Source of the DNA: Zygotorulaspora mrakii | Taxonomy: Eukaryota > Ascomycota > Saccharomycetes > Saccharomycetales > Saccharomycetaceae | Direction of reading: 5' to 3' | Length of the DNA: 64,000 nt | NCBI RefSeq assembly: GCF_013402915.1 | Contig: NC_050719.1 | Coordinates: 1 to 64,000, forward strand | In this document: positions 31,219 to 41,155 of the stretch, one piece after another | How positions within the stretch are numbered: the first letter of the stretch is position 1 | Layout of the letters: every line of letters starts with the position of its first letter | Translations under genes and position numbers: made by a program | Notes under the pieces: generated by a model | The model's database searches: none | What the model was told of the DNA's origin: nothing | Seen by the model: the letters and a program-made list of their open reading frames with translations, nothing else

Positions 31219-32063
31219 CCCATTTAATTCTCTTCGTGTAACAGTGATATATAAACGTATTTCTGCCATGTATGAAGTTAATAAGAGGCCGATATTTTCT
31301 GACTCGCGAAGAGACCTACGGTTTTGTACCTGACTTTATTATCAAGGAAAAAACTTTGGATTGAAATTCTTTCTGCACTATTGACACTAATTTATTTGAA
31401 GAGCTAGGGCGATTTCACTTGGCTCTGGGGCTGTCTTTTTCCACTATGAACCATCAGGTAACTCACGCGTTTCCCTTCTCTACGTTCATGGATGTTTACA
31501 CTTTCAATCTCCAATGGCTAGGTCTTTAATGCGTGCAGTTCGAATGCAGTAACATATTAAATAGCAGCACTTCTATTAATGGTCTCAGGAACTTTTTTTT
31601 TGAACAATAATTCTATATGTAGCAACCCCTACCTCAAAATATTTGAAGTCCAAAATGATAATGCAGAAAGTTATAATTTCGAAATAATGAAGGTTGTCCA
31701 AAATAGATCTGCTGCTTGATGAATAGAAAGTAACTTATTGTGCATAAAATGATATTATTTAACATACAATCATGAACAAGGATACAACAACACCTTCGTT
31801 GTTATTGCAGCGGAATGCGAGAGTGGAAAATGATATAATAACTTATAATTCCGAAAATTAGTTTACATTTCTTGCATAGATGTCATCATATCCTTCTAGT
31901 TGCGATAATTTTATATCAATTTCATCATGATGGATTGATTTGCCATTCGCTACTTATATGTTATGAATTATGGCAGCCTCTGTAAAGTGAATGCTGCCAA
32001 CGCTAAAAACTCAAGCAGGATATAGAACTGTAAATTTGAGAACATTATGTAGGGCTTTCTTAC
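31219..32063. other. Intergenic region, convergent 3' ends
   Basis: 845 bases between the 3' ends of SAM4 (+) and GTT1 (-). AT-rich, no open frame over 70 codons with a motif, no RNA gene recognised. Transcription terminators for both genes must lie here but I cannot place them. Confidence 0.5.
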
Positions 32064-32768
32064 TTAAAATTTGCCGCCGACTGCACTAGCCTTTCCTTTC
32101 GCAGTTTTGTGAGACTCTAAGGATTTCATATTTTTTGTAAACTTCCGAATATTAGGATAATCCTCCTCCTTCGCAAAATTCCTAATAAAGGCCATCTCTA
32201 AAGGAAAGCTGATTAATATATCTGCTGCACTTAATTGACCACCCACCAAATAGCCATCATTCTTCAACAGCTCCTGTTCAATGAAGTTTAATTGATTTGC
32301 GAGTTCACCACGAGAATAGCCTTCACTTATCTTTGCAGTAATTTTTCTTGCAAGGTAAGAAAGCGGAAATGGGATTGGTGCCTGTTCTACCTTCGAAAGG
32401 ATAAATTCAATCATTAGAGGAGGTTGTAAGGAGCCTTCGACGTAGTGCAAGTAATATTGAATTTCCTCGGCTTTGTCAGGATCCGCATTATTCAACTTAT
32501 GGTCTTTATCGAAATGTTGTAGTATATATTGGAATATATATCCCGATTCCGCAAGGATCTTTTGTTTGCCACTTTCTCTGTCCACTATTTCAATCAACGG
32601 AGACCTTCCTAACGGATGAATGTTTTTCAATTCGTCAGGTGCACGAAATCCTTTATCTCTTTTGTAGGGAATAATTTCATAGTCAATGTTTAGTTCATCC
32701 AATAGCCATAAAACCCTGAAAGCTCTTGATTCATTTAGCCAATGAACTTTGATGATTGGAAGTGACAT
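32064..32768 (-). CDS. GTT1: Glutathione S-transferase Gtt1
   Basis: A 234-residue glutathione transferase, the same length as S. cerevisiae Gtt1, an ER-associated enzyme of stationary phase. The frame is open 12 codons further up, but the ATG at 32768 gives the family N-terminus MSLPIIKVHWLNES. The thioredoxin-fold half contains RAFRVLWLLDELN, the cis-Pro segment HPLGRSPL and the glutathione-contacting LAESGYIFQYILQHF. The helical half contains EGSLQPPLMIEFILSKV and NDGYLVGGQLSAADILISFP (the N-capping-box motif of GSTs). No disruption. It is the last gene before the long AT-rich stretch and the mating cassette. Confidence 0.95.
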   Translation of the reverse strand: MSLPIIKVHWLNESRAFRVLWLLDELNIDYEIIPYKRDKGFRAPDELKNIHPLGRSPLIEIVDRESGKQKILAESGYIFQYILQHFDKDHKLNNADPDKAEEIQYYLHYVEGSLQPPLMIEFILSKVEQAPIPFPLSYLARKITAKISEGYSRGELANQLNFIEQELLKNDGYLVGGQLSAADILISFPLEMAFIRNFAKEEDYPNIRKFTKNMKSLESHKTAKGKASAVGGKF

Positions 32769-35700
32769 TTTGATAACCTTCTGATTTAACTGCCGTAAGT
32801 ACAATTTTCCAGATGTATTTGTCTTTTCTGCTTAAGATAGACACCCTTCAATTCTGGCAGTTTTCTTTTAAACGTGCAGGCGTTTAATACTTTTTTAAAA
32901 TGTCGTAGCAAAAACTTCTTCGGAAGAAAGCAATACTAAGGGCGCGCGAAGTTCTATACAAGGCTTGGAGAGCCCTTAGCCTCATTTTATTATGGGGTCG
33001 TGCCCATTTACCTCGTACATGCAGTACCATTGTCTACTAGACCTTATTTAGATTTCGGCGTTTGCATTAAAATCGCTCAGGGCAAGGATCCGAATATGTT
33101 GAAGCTAGCCTGGTTGGATACTGAGAATTGAAACGCTTTATTAATGGTTTACTGATTAGGAACAAAATAAATTTAACTAGTGTCATACTTTGTTAAACAA
33201 ACCAGAATGCGATGATATATCCGGTAAAGATCCATACGTATTCATTAAAAAAATCGGCGGCAGAAGTTTTTTCATTCTTCGAACGCCATGCCTCCTCATG
33301 CCTCCTAATGCTGTTACAACACATTTTTCAGCTGCACAGAGTTTAAAATTATAAAATGCCTTTAACTTTGTGGCATAGATTCCTTTGCAGTCGGGCTTCT
33401 CAATTTCCAAGCGGTAATCTTCTTTGATTGTATAGCTTTGAGGATACATTTATATGTAATTCTACAGATACATTACGAATGATAAGGAAAATTTCCGTAT
33501 ATTACACTGGGCACCGCATTACAAAAGTAATATCGCGCGTCTTCCGTCTTTTCGTATTGTAGTTTCCATCCTTGTCTCTTTGACAAGCGCTCGGATTCTC
33601 CATTAAGCCTCCAAGGATAGAAATTGGTGACCTTTATGAAACTCTTCTTCATCATGAACTCTTATTGTAAAGATTTCCAGCATATTTTTTTATCGATTTT
33701 TTGTCGAAATCTATTTTTCTTCATGATTGTCTATTATGGAAGAGTCTTAAGTGCTCCTAGTAAAAATTTCATTGAACTAAAAGGCCCGCAGAGCGCTTTC
33801 ATCCATTTCAGGTCTCAAGCAGTTCCATCCCAAATTTCTAATAAAATAAGGTAGTATTGTAGCCGTAGCGATATATATGCTATCTGTTTGCATTGAACAT
33901 TGAAACTTTTAGACTTTCTCGATGTTTGTAACCTTTTCATAACCTATTGAAACACCTGGGAGGGCCTTCAGTATTTGTTTGAAATATAGAGTAAAAATTA
34001 ACTATCAAGCGCTTAGTTATGGGTGAGAGCTTCCCATCAACTACACCAAAGGCGGGTGCTGTAACAGATTTACCGAATAATGTTTGCAACATAAATCGAG
34101 CAAAGAAATCCTAGTCTTTTGTAGAAAAGTTTGTCATTTAATTGCAGTATAATGCCTGTTACTATAAAAGATTGTGGCAGTTTATTTTCTGCATGATCAC
34201 CTACATACATTTGATACTTTGAAGATACTATTTTCTATTTTATCAAGCAAGAAAACAAGTGTCTCCGGTCTCTTCAACTGATAAGTGTCATTCTATTGAT
34301 TATATCATCGCAATAAATAAAGAACTAATGAGAAATACTTACCTCTCTGTATAAACTTGAATAAAATGCCACAGTTTTCTCATTTTTATTAGACATTTAA
34401 TATATCTCATATCTTCTTTAGTTATCAGGCATACTAACATAGTTCAAAAATCCTTATAGATCTAATTATATATAGATAATCATTTATATTTTCTCAATAA
34501 AATTTGATCAGTCCGCACGTTAAATTATCTTCAACTTCTTAATGAATATTTATCAAAATATATTCTCGATTTAGAAAAGTTTCTGATCCAGTAAAAAATA
34601 CTGGTTATCTTAGTAGAACCAAAATAGTATCTGAAATTAGTTTGTCAGCAAAGTTTTTTTGATCAAAATATGAATAGCAGCTATAAAAAGAATTAGTTTT
34701 ACCACTACTATGAAGCATTCAATATAAAAATTGCTGAAATGATATTAATAATAACAGAAATAAAAAAAATTAGCGGCGTGTTTAATCTGAGTTCTTTGCC
34801 TATTACTCTATTAAAGTGCTGACATAATTTTACAAAAGTTGCAGCACGGAACCTTGTAGGTTCAGTGAGATATTTACTCATTAGGCCATGGAGAGGTGAT
34901 GTTAATCCAGATGTCTCCTGTTTCAATGAAATATGCAGCTTTTTGAAAACATCTGTACTGCATACAAATTATTTTGATAGTTAAAGTTTTCTGTGTCCTA
35001 AGTTCAACTAATAGCATTGAATGATAGATTGAACAGGCTTGGAAAAAAAAATAGGACATTTGACTACTTCTCAAGAGATCTAAATATAATCAAAAACTCT
35101 TCTCAAAAAGCACTTGGGCTCATTGGAAACTTTATTTACCGGGACTGGGAATAGCCGGTGATGACAGAAAAACTCTTGTTCAGAATATAGCCCTGCCGCT
35201 AAATATAAAGTTAGAGAGAACCAAGCACATACCTTGCAAATCATGCAGTCAAAGTCCAAGAATTTATGGCAAGCAGCTGAAAAAGCAGAGAAATAAGCAT
35301 CCTCATATATTAGAAGCCAGGACGAGATTCGTCTGAGTATTTTGCCCGGTGGTTTTACTCAAGGCGTTCTTTTGTAATCACCTTTCGTATAAAAATCAAC
35401 CATTTCTTGCATACTTCCACCTAGCTCTGCACTTAATTTCTATTGCACAGAAATGTATGAAAAATATGCATTACTTTCAGAATTTCGTGGACTAGTTAGT
35501 TGTTTCATAGAATCACATGTTCTTATATACCTGTTTTGACGCTATGCAAATAAACCAAAGCACCTAGGATATTTTTTACAAAGTAAGAGACTTTTTTTAA
35601 TGATTCTCAAATTGGGGTTCCGTGAAAGTGCCTTGCCTTTCCTTAATATTATTCTTTGCAATAGTATATTTTGAGATAGTATCCTGCACCCTTATGATTA

Positions 35701-38700
35701 GGTGCATATAAAAAACTGAAAAGTCGAAGTTCAACCCTGCTGGAAGATCCTTTTAAACAGGGTTACTATTGAAATATTCCAGAAAAATTTAGTAATTCAG
35801 GCTGGGAACGAATGGCAAAGGTGAGCATACCTTATCTGCCACCGTACAACTCATTCTTGTCAAAAGTCTCAACGAAATAATGGAAAATTTCGTGATTTAG
35901 TGCTTTTGTATAGGGTTCATAGAAAGAAAACGACAGCTTTTAATATCCCAGCTTGCAAATCCGAGAATATCAAAAAAAGAGACACCGTAAAGGTATCTCA
36001 ATGTTGCGAGTAATAATGATACTTTTCTTCAGTAAGCCCCATGCTGTTTTGTATTGTTTAGTTGAATTATTAAGAAGGAAAAATAAAAATGTAGTTATCT
36101 CAACTATTGTTCCCTATGCTGAATTGATACTTTCAAAGAAAGTCCTTCACCATTTAGAAGTTCTCGTACTAAGAGCAGCTGCAATATTTCAAGTATTCAA
36201 ACTTCCGAAAGTAAAAAGAAAAAAAAAGGACGAGTTAGATATGAGATGGAGGAAATAATACTAAAACATACTTTTGACCTTTTTTTGGCTTTGCCTGGTT
36301 ACTGAATTGTGATCATATAGAGAGGTTGAACTTGTGATTGAATCAGATTTCCTCGGAACTTATGACTGTCTAAAATATTGCAAGCAGCCAAACTGAAAGG
36401 TTTTAGCGTGGTAATTTTCTCTTATATCACTTGAAGATAATTATTTGTAGTCTATAGATAGAGATCTACATTATTTCTGTTGGAGACAGAGAAACGGTGC
36501 AGATTACTTTTCTAAAAACAGCCACGAACGTGAAGAGCCTTTTTCCATGCCAACTGAAAGTCTACAGCTCTTCAGGAGTATATTATCTGGAAAGAATGGT
36601 TTCTTCGGAGTTATCGATAGTAACTTGGTTGAAATTTGGTGATCATATTATGATATTCAATTGTAGAGACATTTAAGCTCTTGATTTTCCATATCATGAA
36701 TTGAGATAAAACAAATTGAGCTTGGATTAACATCTAGCAAATATGTCAGTATTTATACCTAACATCTTGCACCTATTTGTCTCTTAAGAGAGGCCGACGC
36801 GTTAAGAATTTTCATCGTCATCACACCATTTCTAGTCCCACAGAATACACAGCACAACTGTTATTTCATGTTCCATGACATAGACTTATTAGTAGTCAGA
36901 TTCCTGAATTGTAAACGTCTCGCGATTGATCATCATCAGGTGTCTTTCCAGTCTGGATTGATATTCTGTTAGGGCTTCATCTGGCTTCGTTTATTTTGTT
37001 GTACAAATCACTTATCTTGTTTCTGATTATTATAAGTCATCTCTTTCATATACCTTAGAGAGAGAGAATATCGATCTATATTTCAATATATATCGCCCGT
37101 TTCGATTTACTTGTTCAAAGTGCGATTCCGTATAGAATTTTCTAGTTTTCTTTTAAATCATTATCCACATCATCCACACACCCTATTTCCTTATTCAGTC
37201 ACACCTAGAAGAAAGTGAAAGCGGTCATCTTAATTTTTTTCAGACAAGCCCCTAGATATGGTAAATTGTATAAGAAATTTCTCATTCTAAGATTTCAATT
37301 AAATCCAATTATTGGAAACTCGCAGAAGGATCCCACGAAGCTAAGAAATGAAGCAAACCTAAACATTTTATTATTTTTTTTGCCTAATCTGCCAAAAAAA
37401 ATAATAAGCCATTTGGAAAGGGTTTCTTTGGAAAAGTTGAAGAAAAATAAGACTATACAATTCGGAGTTCCCTATCTAATACCGTTGATAAATATTGCCT
37501 GGAACACAATATATTTACCCGCTAATACAGGAAACTCCATTAAAAAAAGTCATATCAGGAAACATACAATTCTCTATGTAGAAAGCAGAAAGATAACAAC
37601 CTATTAACGTCCAAATCAAGCAGTCCATTAATATAAGAATATACAACCATTGTGAAATCTGTACTTCGTTAGCTATATACGTGAACCAGCTTTATACAGA
37701 TAGGCAAACTTACCTAAGCAAGAATTTAGTTTTCTATTAGTACCTTAATTCAAGTTAATATAGTATACTAAGGCGTGCAATCATGTTAGACTTGGAGTAC
37801 TCTTTATCTTTATTTCGCTCGGCTCCCTAATGGAGGATGTTTTCCGAGTATCAAGATGGTTGGTAGCGGGACTTACAACAGCTATTCAACAGCACCTCAA
37901 GTACACGTGTAAGGAGTAGTTCTGATGGGGTATAGTGTAGCATTACTTCCAGGATGTGATTTTTTCACACTTCAGACAAAGCTTCTTTTTAGTTTAGAAG
38001 GCTTACAGTAGCTGTTCTTTTGATTTTTAGTCTATTTACGATTCATGGGTGTTAACTGTAATTTTTGACCAACAAGACCTCACAAATAAAGGTTTTTGAA
38101 AAACATTTCTAACAGAAGTTTAGGTTAATTTACACATTTTTTATCTGAAACAGTTCAACAAGCAATAGAAACTAATGAATAAAATAAATGTCATGATCAT
38201 TTTTTTGAAAAATTTCGCTTTGAATCTGTTTAAACTTTAATAACGTCGACAAAACAAAAAAGGGAGTAATAACTCAAGTGATATGTACACTAACAAATAA
38301 TACATAGTAATAAAACCCAATATGAGGAACCTTTTGTGTGTTCCGGAGAAAGGGTACGGGTGCACAAATGTCAGAAAAGGCCGTAGTACACCCATGCACC
38401 GCATACATTTCCTTTTAAGGAGATCGGGAGGTATTGGAAAGGATTAGCACGCTTGAACTAAGGAATTGATTACTCTAGTACATTATTTTGGCCAATCTAG
38501 TATAGTTTCATTTGAATTGTTTGGAAATTTTGTAGAGAGTCCCTAATTCAAATTCTGATTTAACTGTTATAATTCCGAAAACCTCATTATATAATAAATT
38601 TTGATGGATTTACGTATGTTATTTATTAATAGGAAAGAAGTCTTTATTGGTAACTATTTGATATTTCTGAGTAATCGCATTTTTAAAGTTCTGTACAAGT

Positions 38701-38781
38701 GTCTTTCTTGCGGAACTTAACAGGCTTAAGTCCAAACAGTATATGAAAAGCAGAAGATAAAATACCTTAAGAGTATTTTAA
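32769..38781. other. 6-kb AT-rich geneless stretch telomere-side of the cassette
   Basis: No gene that I can support. Several frames (33449-33183 minus, 35953-36258 plus, 37215-37607 plus) reach 88-130 codons, but the latter two begin at TTG or GTG; the last contains no Met at all, and none shows a domain. They may be relics of decayed genes. In S. cerevisiae this side of HML carries VBA3. A cluster of Rap1-like sites near 38350-38410 is listed separately. No LTR-like ends or tRNA genes were recognised. Confidence 0.5.
38351..38409. promoter_or_regulatory. Cluster of Rap1-like sites, candidate silencer
   Basis: Three matches to the Rap1 consensus (ACACCCRYACAYM) fall within 59 bp: GCACCCGTACCCT on the minus strand (38351-38363), ACACCCATGCACC on plus (38388-38400), and ACCGCATACATT on plus (38398-38409), which fits less well. 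They sit about 370 bp outside the telomere-side edge of the alpha cassette, the position where HML silencers lie in S. cerevisiae. I could not identify a convincing Abf1 or ORC site beside them, and ORC sites differ between yeasts. Read as a candidate silencer only. Confidence 0.35.
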
Positions 38782-39258
38782 TTCTTAACGGATTACTCAT
38801 CAATCAAGCATTTGATATCCCTAATAAATTTACCAAAACTTCCCTCACAACCACCCATATTCGTAACAGGTACAGTAGTGGATAGAAAGCCGTTACAGTC
38901 AGCAAAACCAAGGGAAATACCATCGCCAGATATCCACTTGACGATTCATCTTGCTCTACAGACCATCAAACACTTCCAAGACCCCGTCTCTGCCGTCTCC
39001 ATAACTCAACTAGCAAACGAGGTAGCTACACAACCACGCATCCCAAGCATCATCCAGTTGACCCACCAAATCACAACACTACTTCAACGCAATCCATCCC
39101 CACTCCTCGCCCAAGCTTCTCAACTCTACTTCCAAGCACTACTTTCCCCAAACCAACAAGACATCATCAATGCAAATACAAATCTACAAAATCTTTTAAT
39201 TAACTCTCCCGCTCATATCTTTGATCCACCCACTCCACAAACCCACACTTCGGCTTGA
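38782..39258 (+). pseudogene. 5'-truncated ORF at the Z side of the cassette
   Basis: An open frame from just after a stop at 38779 to TGA at 39258. It contains no Met codon, so it cannot be a complete gene, yet it is clearly protein-like: mostly helical, rich in Gln, Pro, Ile and Leu, with C-ending codons (for example ITQLANEVATQP, QASQLYFQALLSP). The likely explanation is that it is the 3' end of the gene that flanks the active MAT locus on the alpha1 side, copied with the Z homology region. Its stop overlaps the 3' end of alpha1 by 59 bases, tail to tail. It does not resemble the C-terminus of Sla2, the usual neighbour, and I do not recognise it. A spliced gene with an upstream exon is the alternative. 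Confidence 0.5.
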
Positions 39259-39820
39259 CAAAATTAAACTGCTGCGCAAATGTGTCCCATATGTTCTGCT
39301 GTTCCGGGTGCGAGTGCCACGCGGACGCAAGTAGCGATGATAAAATATTTTGTCTGAGGCCGTACCCAAATTGCGCATTATATACTCTAAAGGCCATGAA
39401 GGAATTCAGTGGTCGGGTGGATACAGCTCTACTCACAGGCTTCTTATATAAGTTATTTAGTAAATCATTAGTAAGTGAGATTAAAAACTCATCATTATCC
39501 CACAGAAAAGGAAAGCTCCAATGAGTAGCACCAATATCTATGCCGTACCCTGCCAGCTTGATTTTTTCTTCTTTGATTTCTTCTAACAAACTTTTTGGTG
39601 GGGAAGGAATCTTTATGTCAGATTTCTTAGCTAAAAAATTGGTTATGCCATCACTCTGTGGTTCCCGTCTGTTTTTTGACCTCAGCACCTCAGCACTTGA
39701 ATTGGTACATTTTTTTTTAAATTTGGATGCCGCCAACTTCTTTCTTTTAGAAATTTTAACCTTGAAAGCTGGTTGACTGTATATATTTTTTCCATTCCTG
39801 TTAGATTTCATTGTATTCAT
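39200..39820 (-). CDS. MATALPHA1: Mating-type protein alpha1 (silent cassette copy)
   Basis: A 206-residue alpha-box transcription activator which, with Mcm1, turns on alpha-specific genes. The frame is open to a TTG at 39853; the first ATGs are 39820 and 39811. The conserved alpha-domain is at about residues 140-195: NSFMAFRVYNAQFG, QNILSSLLASAWH, IWDTFAQQFNF and GFVEW. A short upstream match (QPAFKVKI) corresponds to the start of the S. cerevisiae protein, so this copy has an N-terminal extension. The C-terminus ends at QRYERES, about 14 residues earlier than S. cerevisiae alpha1. Divergent from alpha2 across a 358-bp promoter. Since truncated flanking genes mark this as a donor cassette, it is probably silenced. 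Confidence 0.93.
   Translation of the reverse strand: MNTMKSNRNGKNIYSQPAFKVKISKRKKLAASKFKKKCTNSSAEVLRSKNRREPQSDGITNFLAKKSDIKIPSPPKSLLEEIKEEKIKLAGYGIDIGATHWSFPFLWDNDEFLISLTNDLLNNLYKKPVSRAVSTRPLNSFMAFRVYNAQFGYGLRQNILSSLLASAWHSHPEQQNIWDTFAQQFNFVKPKCGFVEWVDQRYERES
39261..39283 (-). other. HO-site-like Y/Z junction within alpha1
   Basis: On the minus strand the alpha1 codons for FAQQFNF read TTTGCGCAGCAGTTTAATTT. The S. cerevisiae HO endonuclease site lies at this same place in alpha1 (FAQQYNF), where the core reads GCGCAACAGTATAA. The match is GCGCA[G/A]CAGT[T/A]TAA. Everything to the left would be Z (shared by a and alpha cassettes) and everything to the right Y-alpha. Cutting here is inferred from position and similarity only; a silenced copy would be protected. 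Confidence 0.5.
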
Positions 39821-40178
39821 TCGATCTGTTAGATATTTCTTTTCAGATGTCAAGAAAATAAGTTAACAATTTTAGAAGAAGATGAACTACTATATATATA
39901 TATGTCTCTGATACTGGCACTCTCTCTCTTGTACCCCATGTTAGAAGCTCTTTAACCGAAATGTTTCACATTAGTTTACTCTTAGAGGGTATATGACACT
40001 TCATTGCTTCTTAACCTCAAAATTGCTGCCCGTACACCCTAGCTTAAGAAACTCATGAAACAAGTTTTGATGTATCAAGGTTTCAATATTAAGCGCCCAG
40101 GTGTAAAGCAATGGATATTTAATTGGAACAAAGTCCCAATAATCTCAATTCAAAAAATTCTTTACAATTAAGTCAGTA
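39821..40178. promoter_or_regulatory. Divergent alpha1/alpha2 promoter
   Basis: 358 bases between the divergent start codons. A TATA run (39891-39904) lies 71-84 bp before the alpha1 ATG. CGTACACCC at about 40031-40039 resembles a Rap1 half site; S. cerevisiae uses a Rap1 site for this bidirectional promoter. TGATGTATCA at about 40069 could be part of an a1-alpha2 operator, but the second half is not clear. Confidence 0.4.
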
Positions 40179-40946
40179 ATGAATAAAATACCAATAAATA
40201 TACTACTAAACCCTGTCCAATATGATGATAAAAAGGAAAAGTATGGTGAAAGAACTATATTCATTCAAATTGTATTATACTGACATGTTAAAATAACTAG
40301 GTTAAGAAAAATAAATGATCGCCTTTTGCATATTTGTTCTGAGTTTCCATGTGATGTCAAAAAAGTCAGTATTGGAATATTTATTGAGTTGCATGGAATT
40401 TTTACAGTAAGTTGAGCTGCTTTTCAATATTAATACTTCCTTGATAATCAATACTAACAGAATAAATAGACACTCTCTTCATTTAGGGATGATGGTAGTT
40501 TCGACAGCGACGAAAAGTGTTTGCTAAAAGTTACTGCCCAGTTATCAAAAGTTATAAAGTTACTCATCCAGGAAGAAATAAGACTAGGCTCCTTAAGAGA
40601 AGAATTTAACGCATCAAAGCACATTGAAACAGGTATTGGTAGTAATACGAAAGAGGATTTGAAAAAACCAGTATTTTTTGATTTAAATACACCACAGACT
40701 GTACAGCATAAGATGTCAGGTAAACATCCATGTAGGGGACGTAGGTTAGAAAAACCCCAAATTAATATGCTTGAGAAATGGTTCACAAATAATATCGAGA
40801 AACCCTACTTGAATAAGAAAAGCCTTCAACTGTTAACAAAAGAGACCGGACTCTCCAATATTCAGATCAAGAACTGGGTCTCTAACCGCAGGAGGAAGGA
40901 AAAAGTTGTTACTATAAGTCCTCCCCTTCTTGATCTATTGGCATAA
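40179..40946 (+). CDS. MATALPHA2: Mating-type homeodomain repressor alpha2, three exons
   Basis: I join exons 40179-40240, 40301-40406 and 40470-40946 into a 214-residue protein (S. cerevisiae alpha2 has 210). Exon 1 begins [12 protein letters not shown], nearly identical to the start of S. cerevisiae alpha2. Exon 2 gives [17 protein letters not shown], matching the dimerisation region. Exon 3 has [16 protein letters not shown], the Mcm1-contacting PVFFDLNT linker, and a TALE-class homeodomain at about residues 148-207 with the three-residue insert (NIEKPYL) and recognition helix [15 protein letters not shown]. The third exon alone is open only from a TTG. Alpha2 represses a-specific genes with Mcm1 and haploid genes with a1. 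The join rests on splice-site consensus, reading phase and protein similarity agreeing. Confidence 0.9.
40241..40300 (+). other. alpha2 intron 1 (60 bp)
   Basis: Starts GTATGG, has a branch-point-like TACTGAC at 40278-40284 and ends CTAG at 40300. It splits a Lys codon after two bases (AA|G) and removes in-frame stops that would block exon 1 from exon 2. Both sites are slightly off the yeast consensus (GTATGT, TACTAAC), so this is the less certain of the two introns, but removal restores alignment with known alpha2 proteins. Confidence 0.75.
40407..40469 (+). other. alpha2 intron 2 (63 bp)
   Basis: Starts GTAAGT, has a perfect TACTAAC branch point at 40452-40458 and ends ATAG at 40469, 11 bases after the branch point. 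It falls between codons (phase 0: ACA | ACA). The other nearby AG at 40486 would break the frame. The perfect branch point makes this intron highly likely. Confidence 0.88.
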
Positions 40947-41155
40947 TTATTACATGTATATATGGGTATTGCATATTACAATAACTTGTAATCACTTCAC
41001 AACTATGGGGGAAGAATGATGGAATATTTCAGCTATACTTTGAGCTTCTTTCACAATTTGAAGAGCACTGGCATCTAAACATTTATCCTGAGTATCGTTA
41101 CCATAAGGTAAATAAAATAAGTCGGCAACTGGAAAATAAGCTCGTGTATCAGAAT

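Noticed and set aside
32769..32804. 12-codon upstream extension of GTT1
   Set aside because: Family N-terminus and length match the internal ATG at 32768.
35953..36258. 101-codon frame left of the cassette
   Set aside because: Starts at TTG; hydrophobic then basic but without a recognised family; not separable from chance.
36479..36500. TGTTGGAGACAGAG as a solo LTR start
   Set aside because: No matching CAACA end or target duplication found within LTR distance.
37215..37607. 130-codon frame left of the cassette
   Set aside because: Begins at GTG and contains no Met anywhere; no domain; at best a relic.
38782..39258. Considered as the C-terminus of SLA2, the common MAT neighbour
   Set aside because: It lacks the I/LWEQ-domain features expected at the end of Sla2; left unassigned.
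39821..39853. TTG-initiated upstream extension of alpha1
   Set aside because: First ATG is at 39820; yeast does not normally start at TTG.
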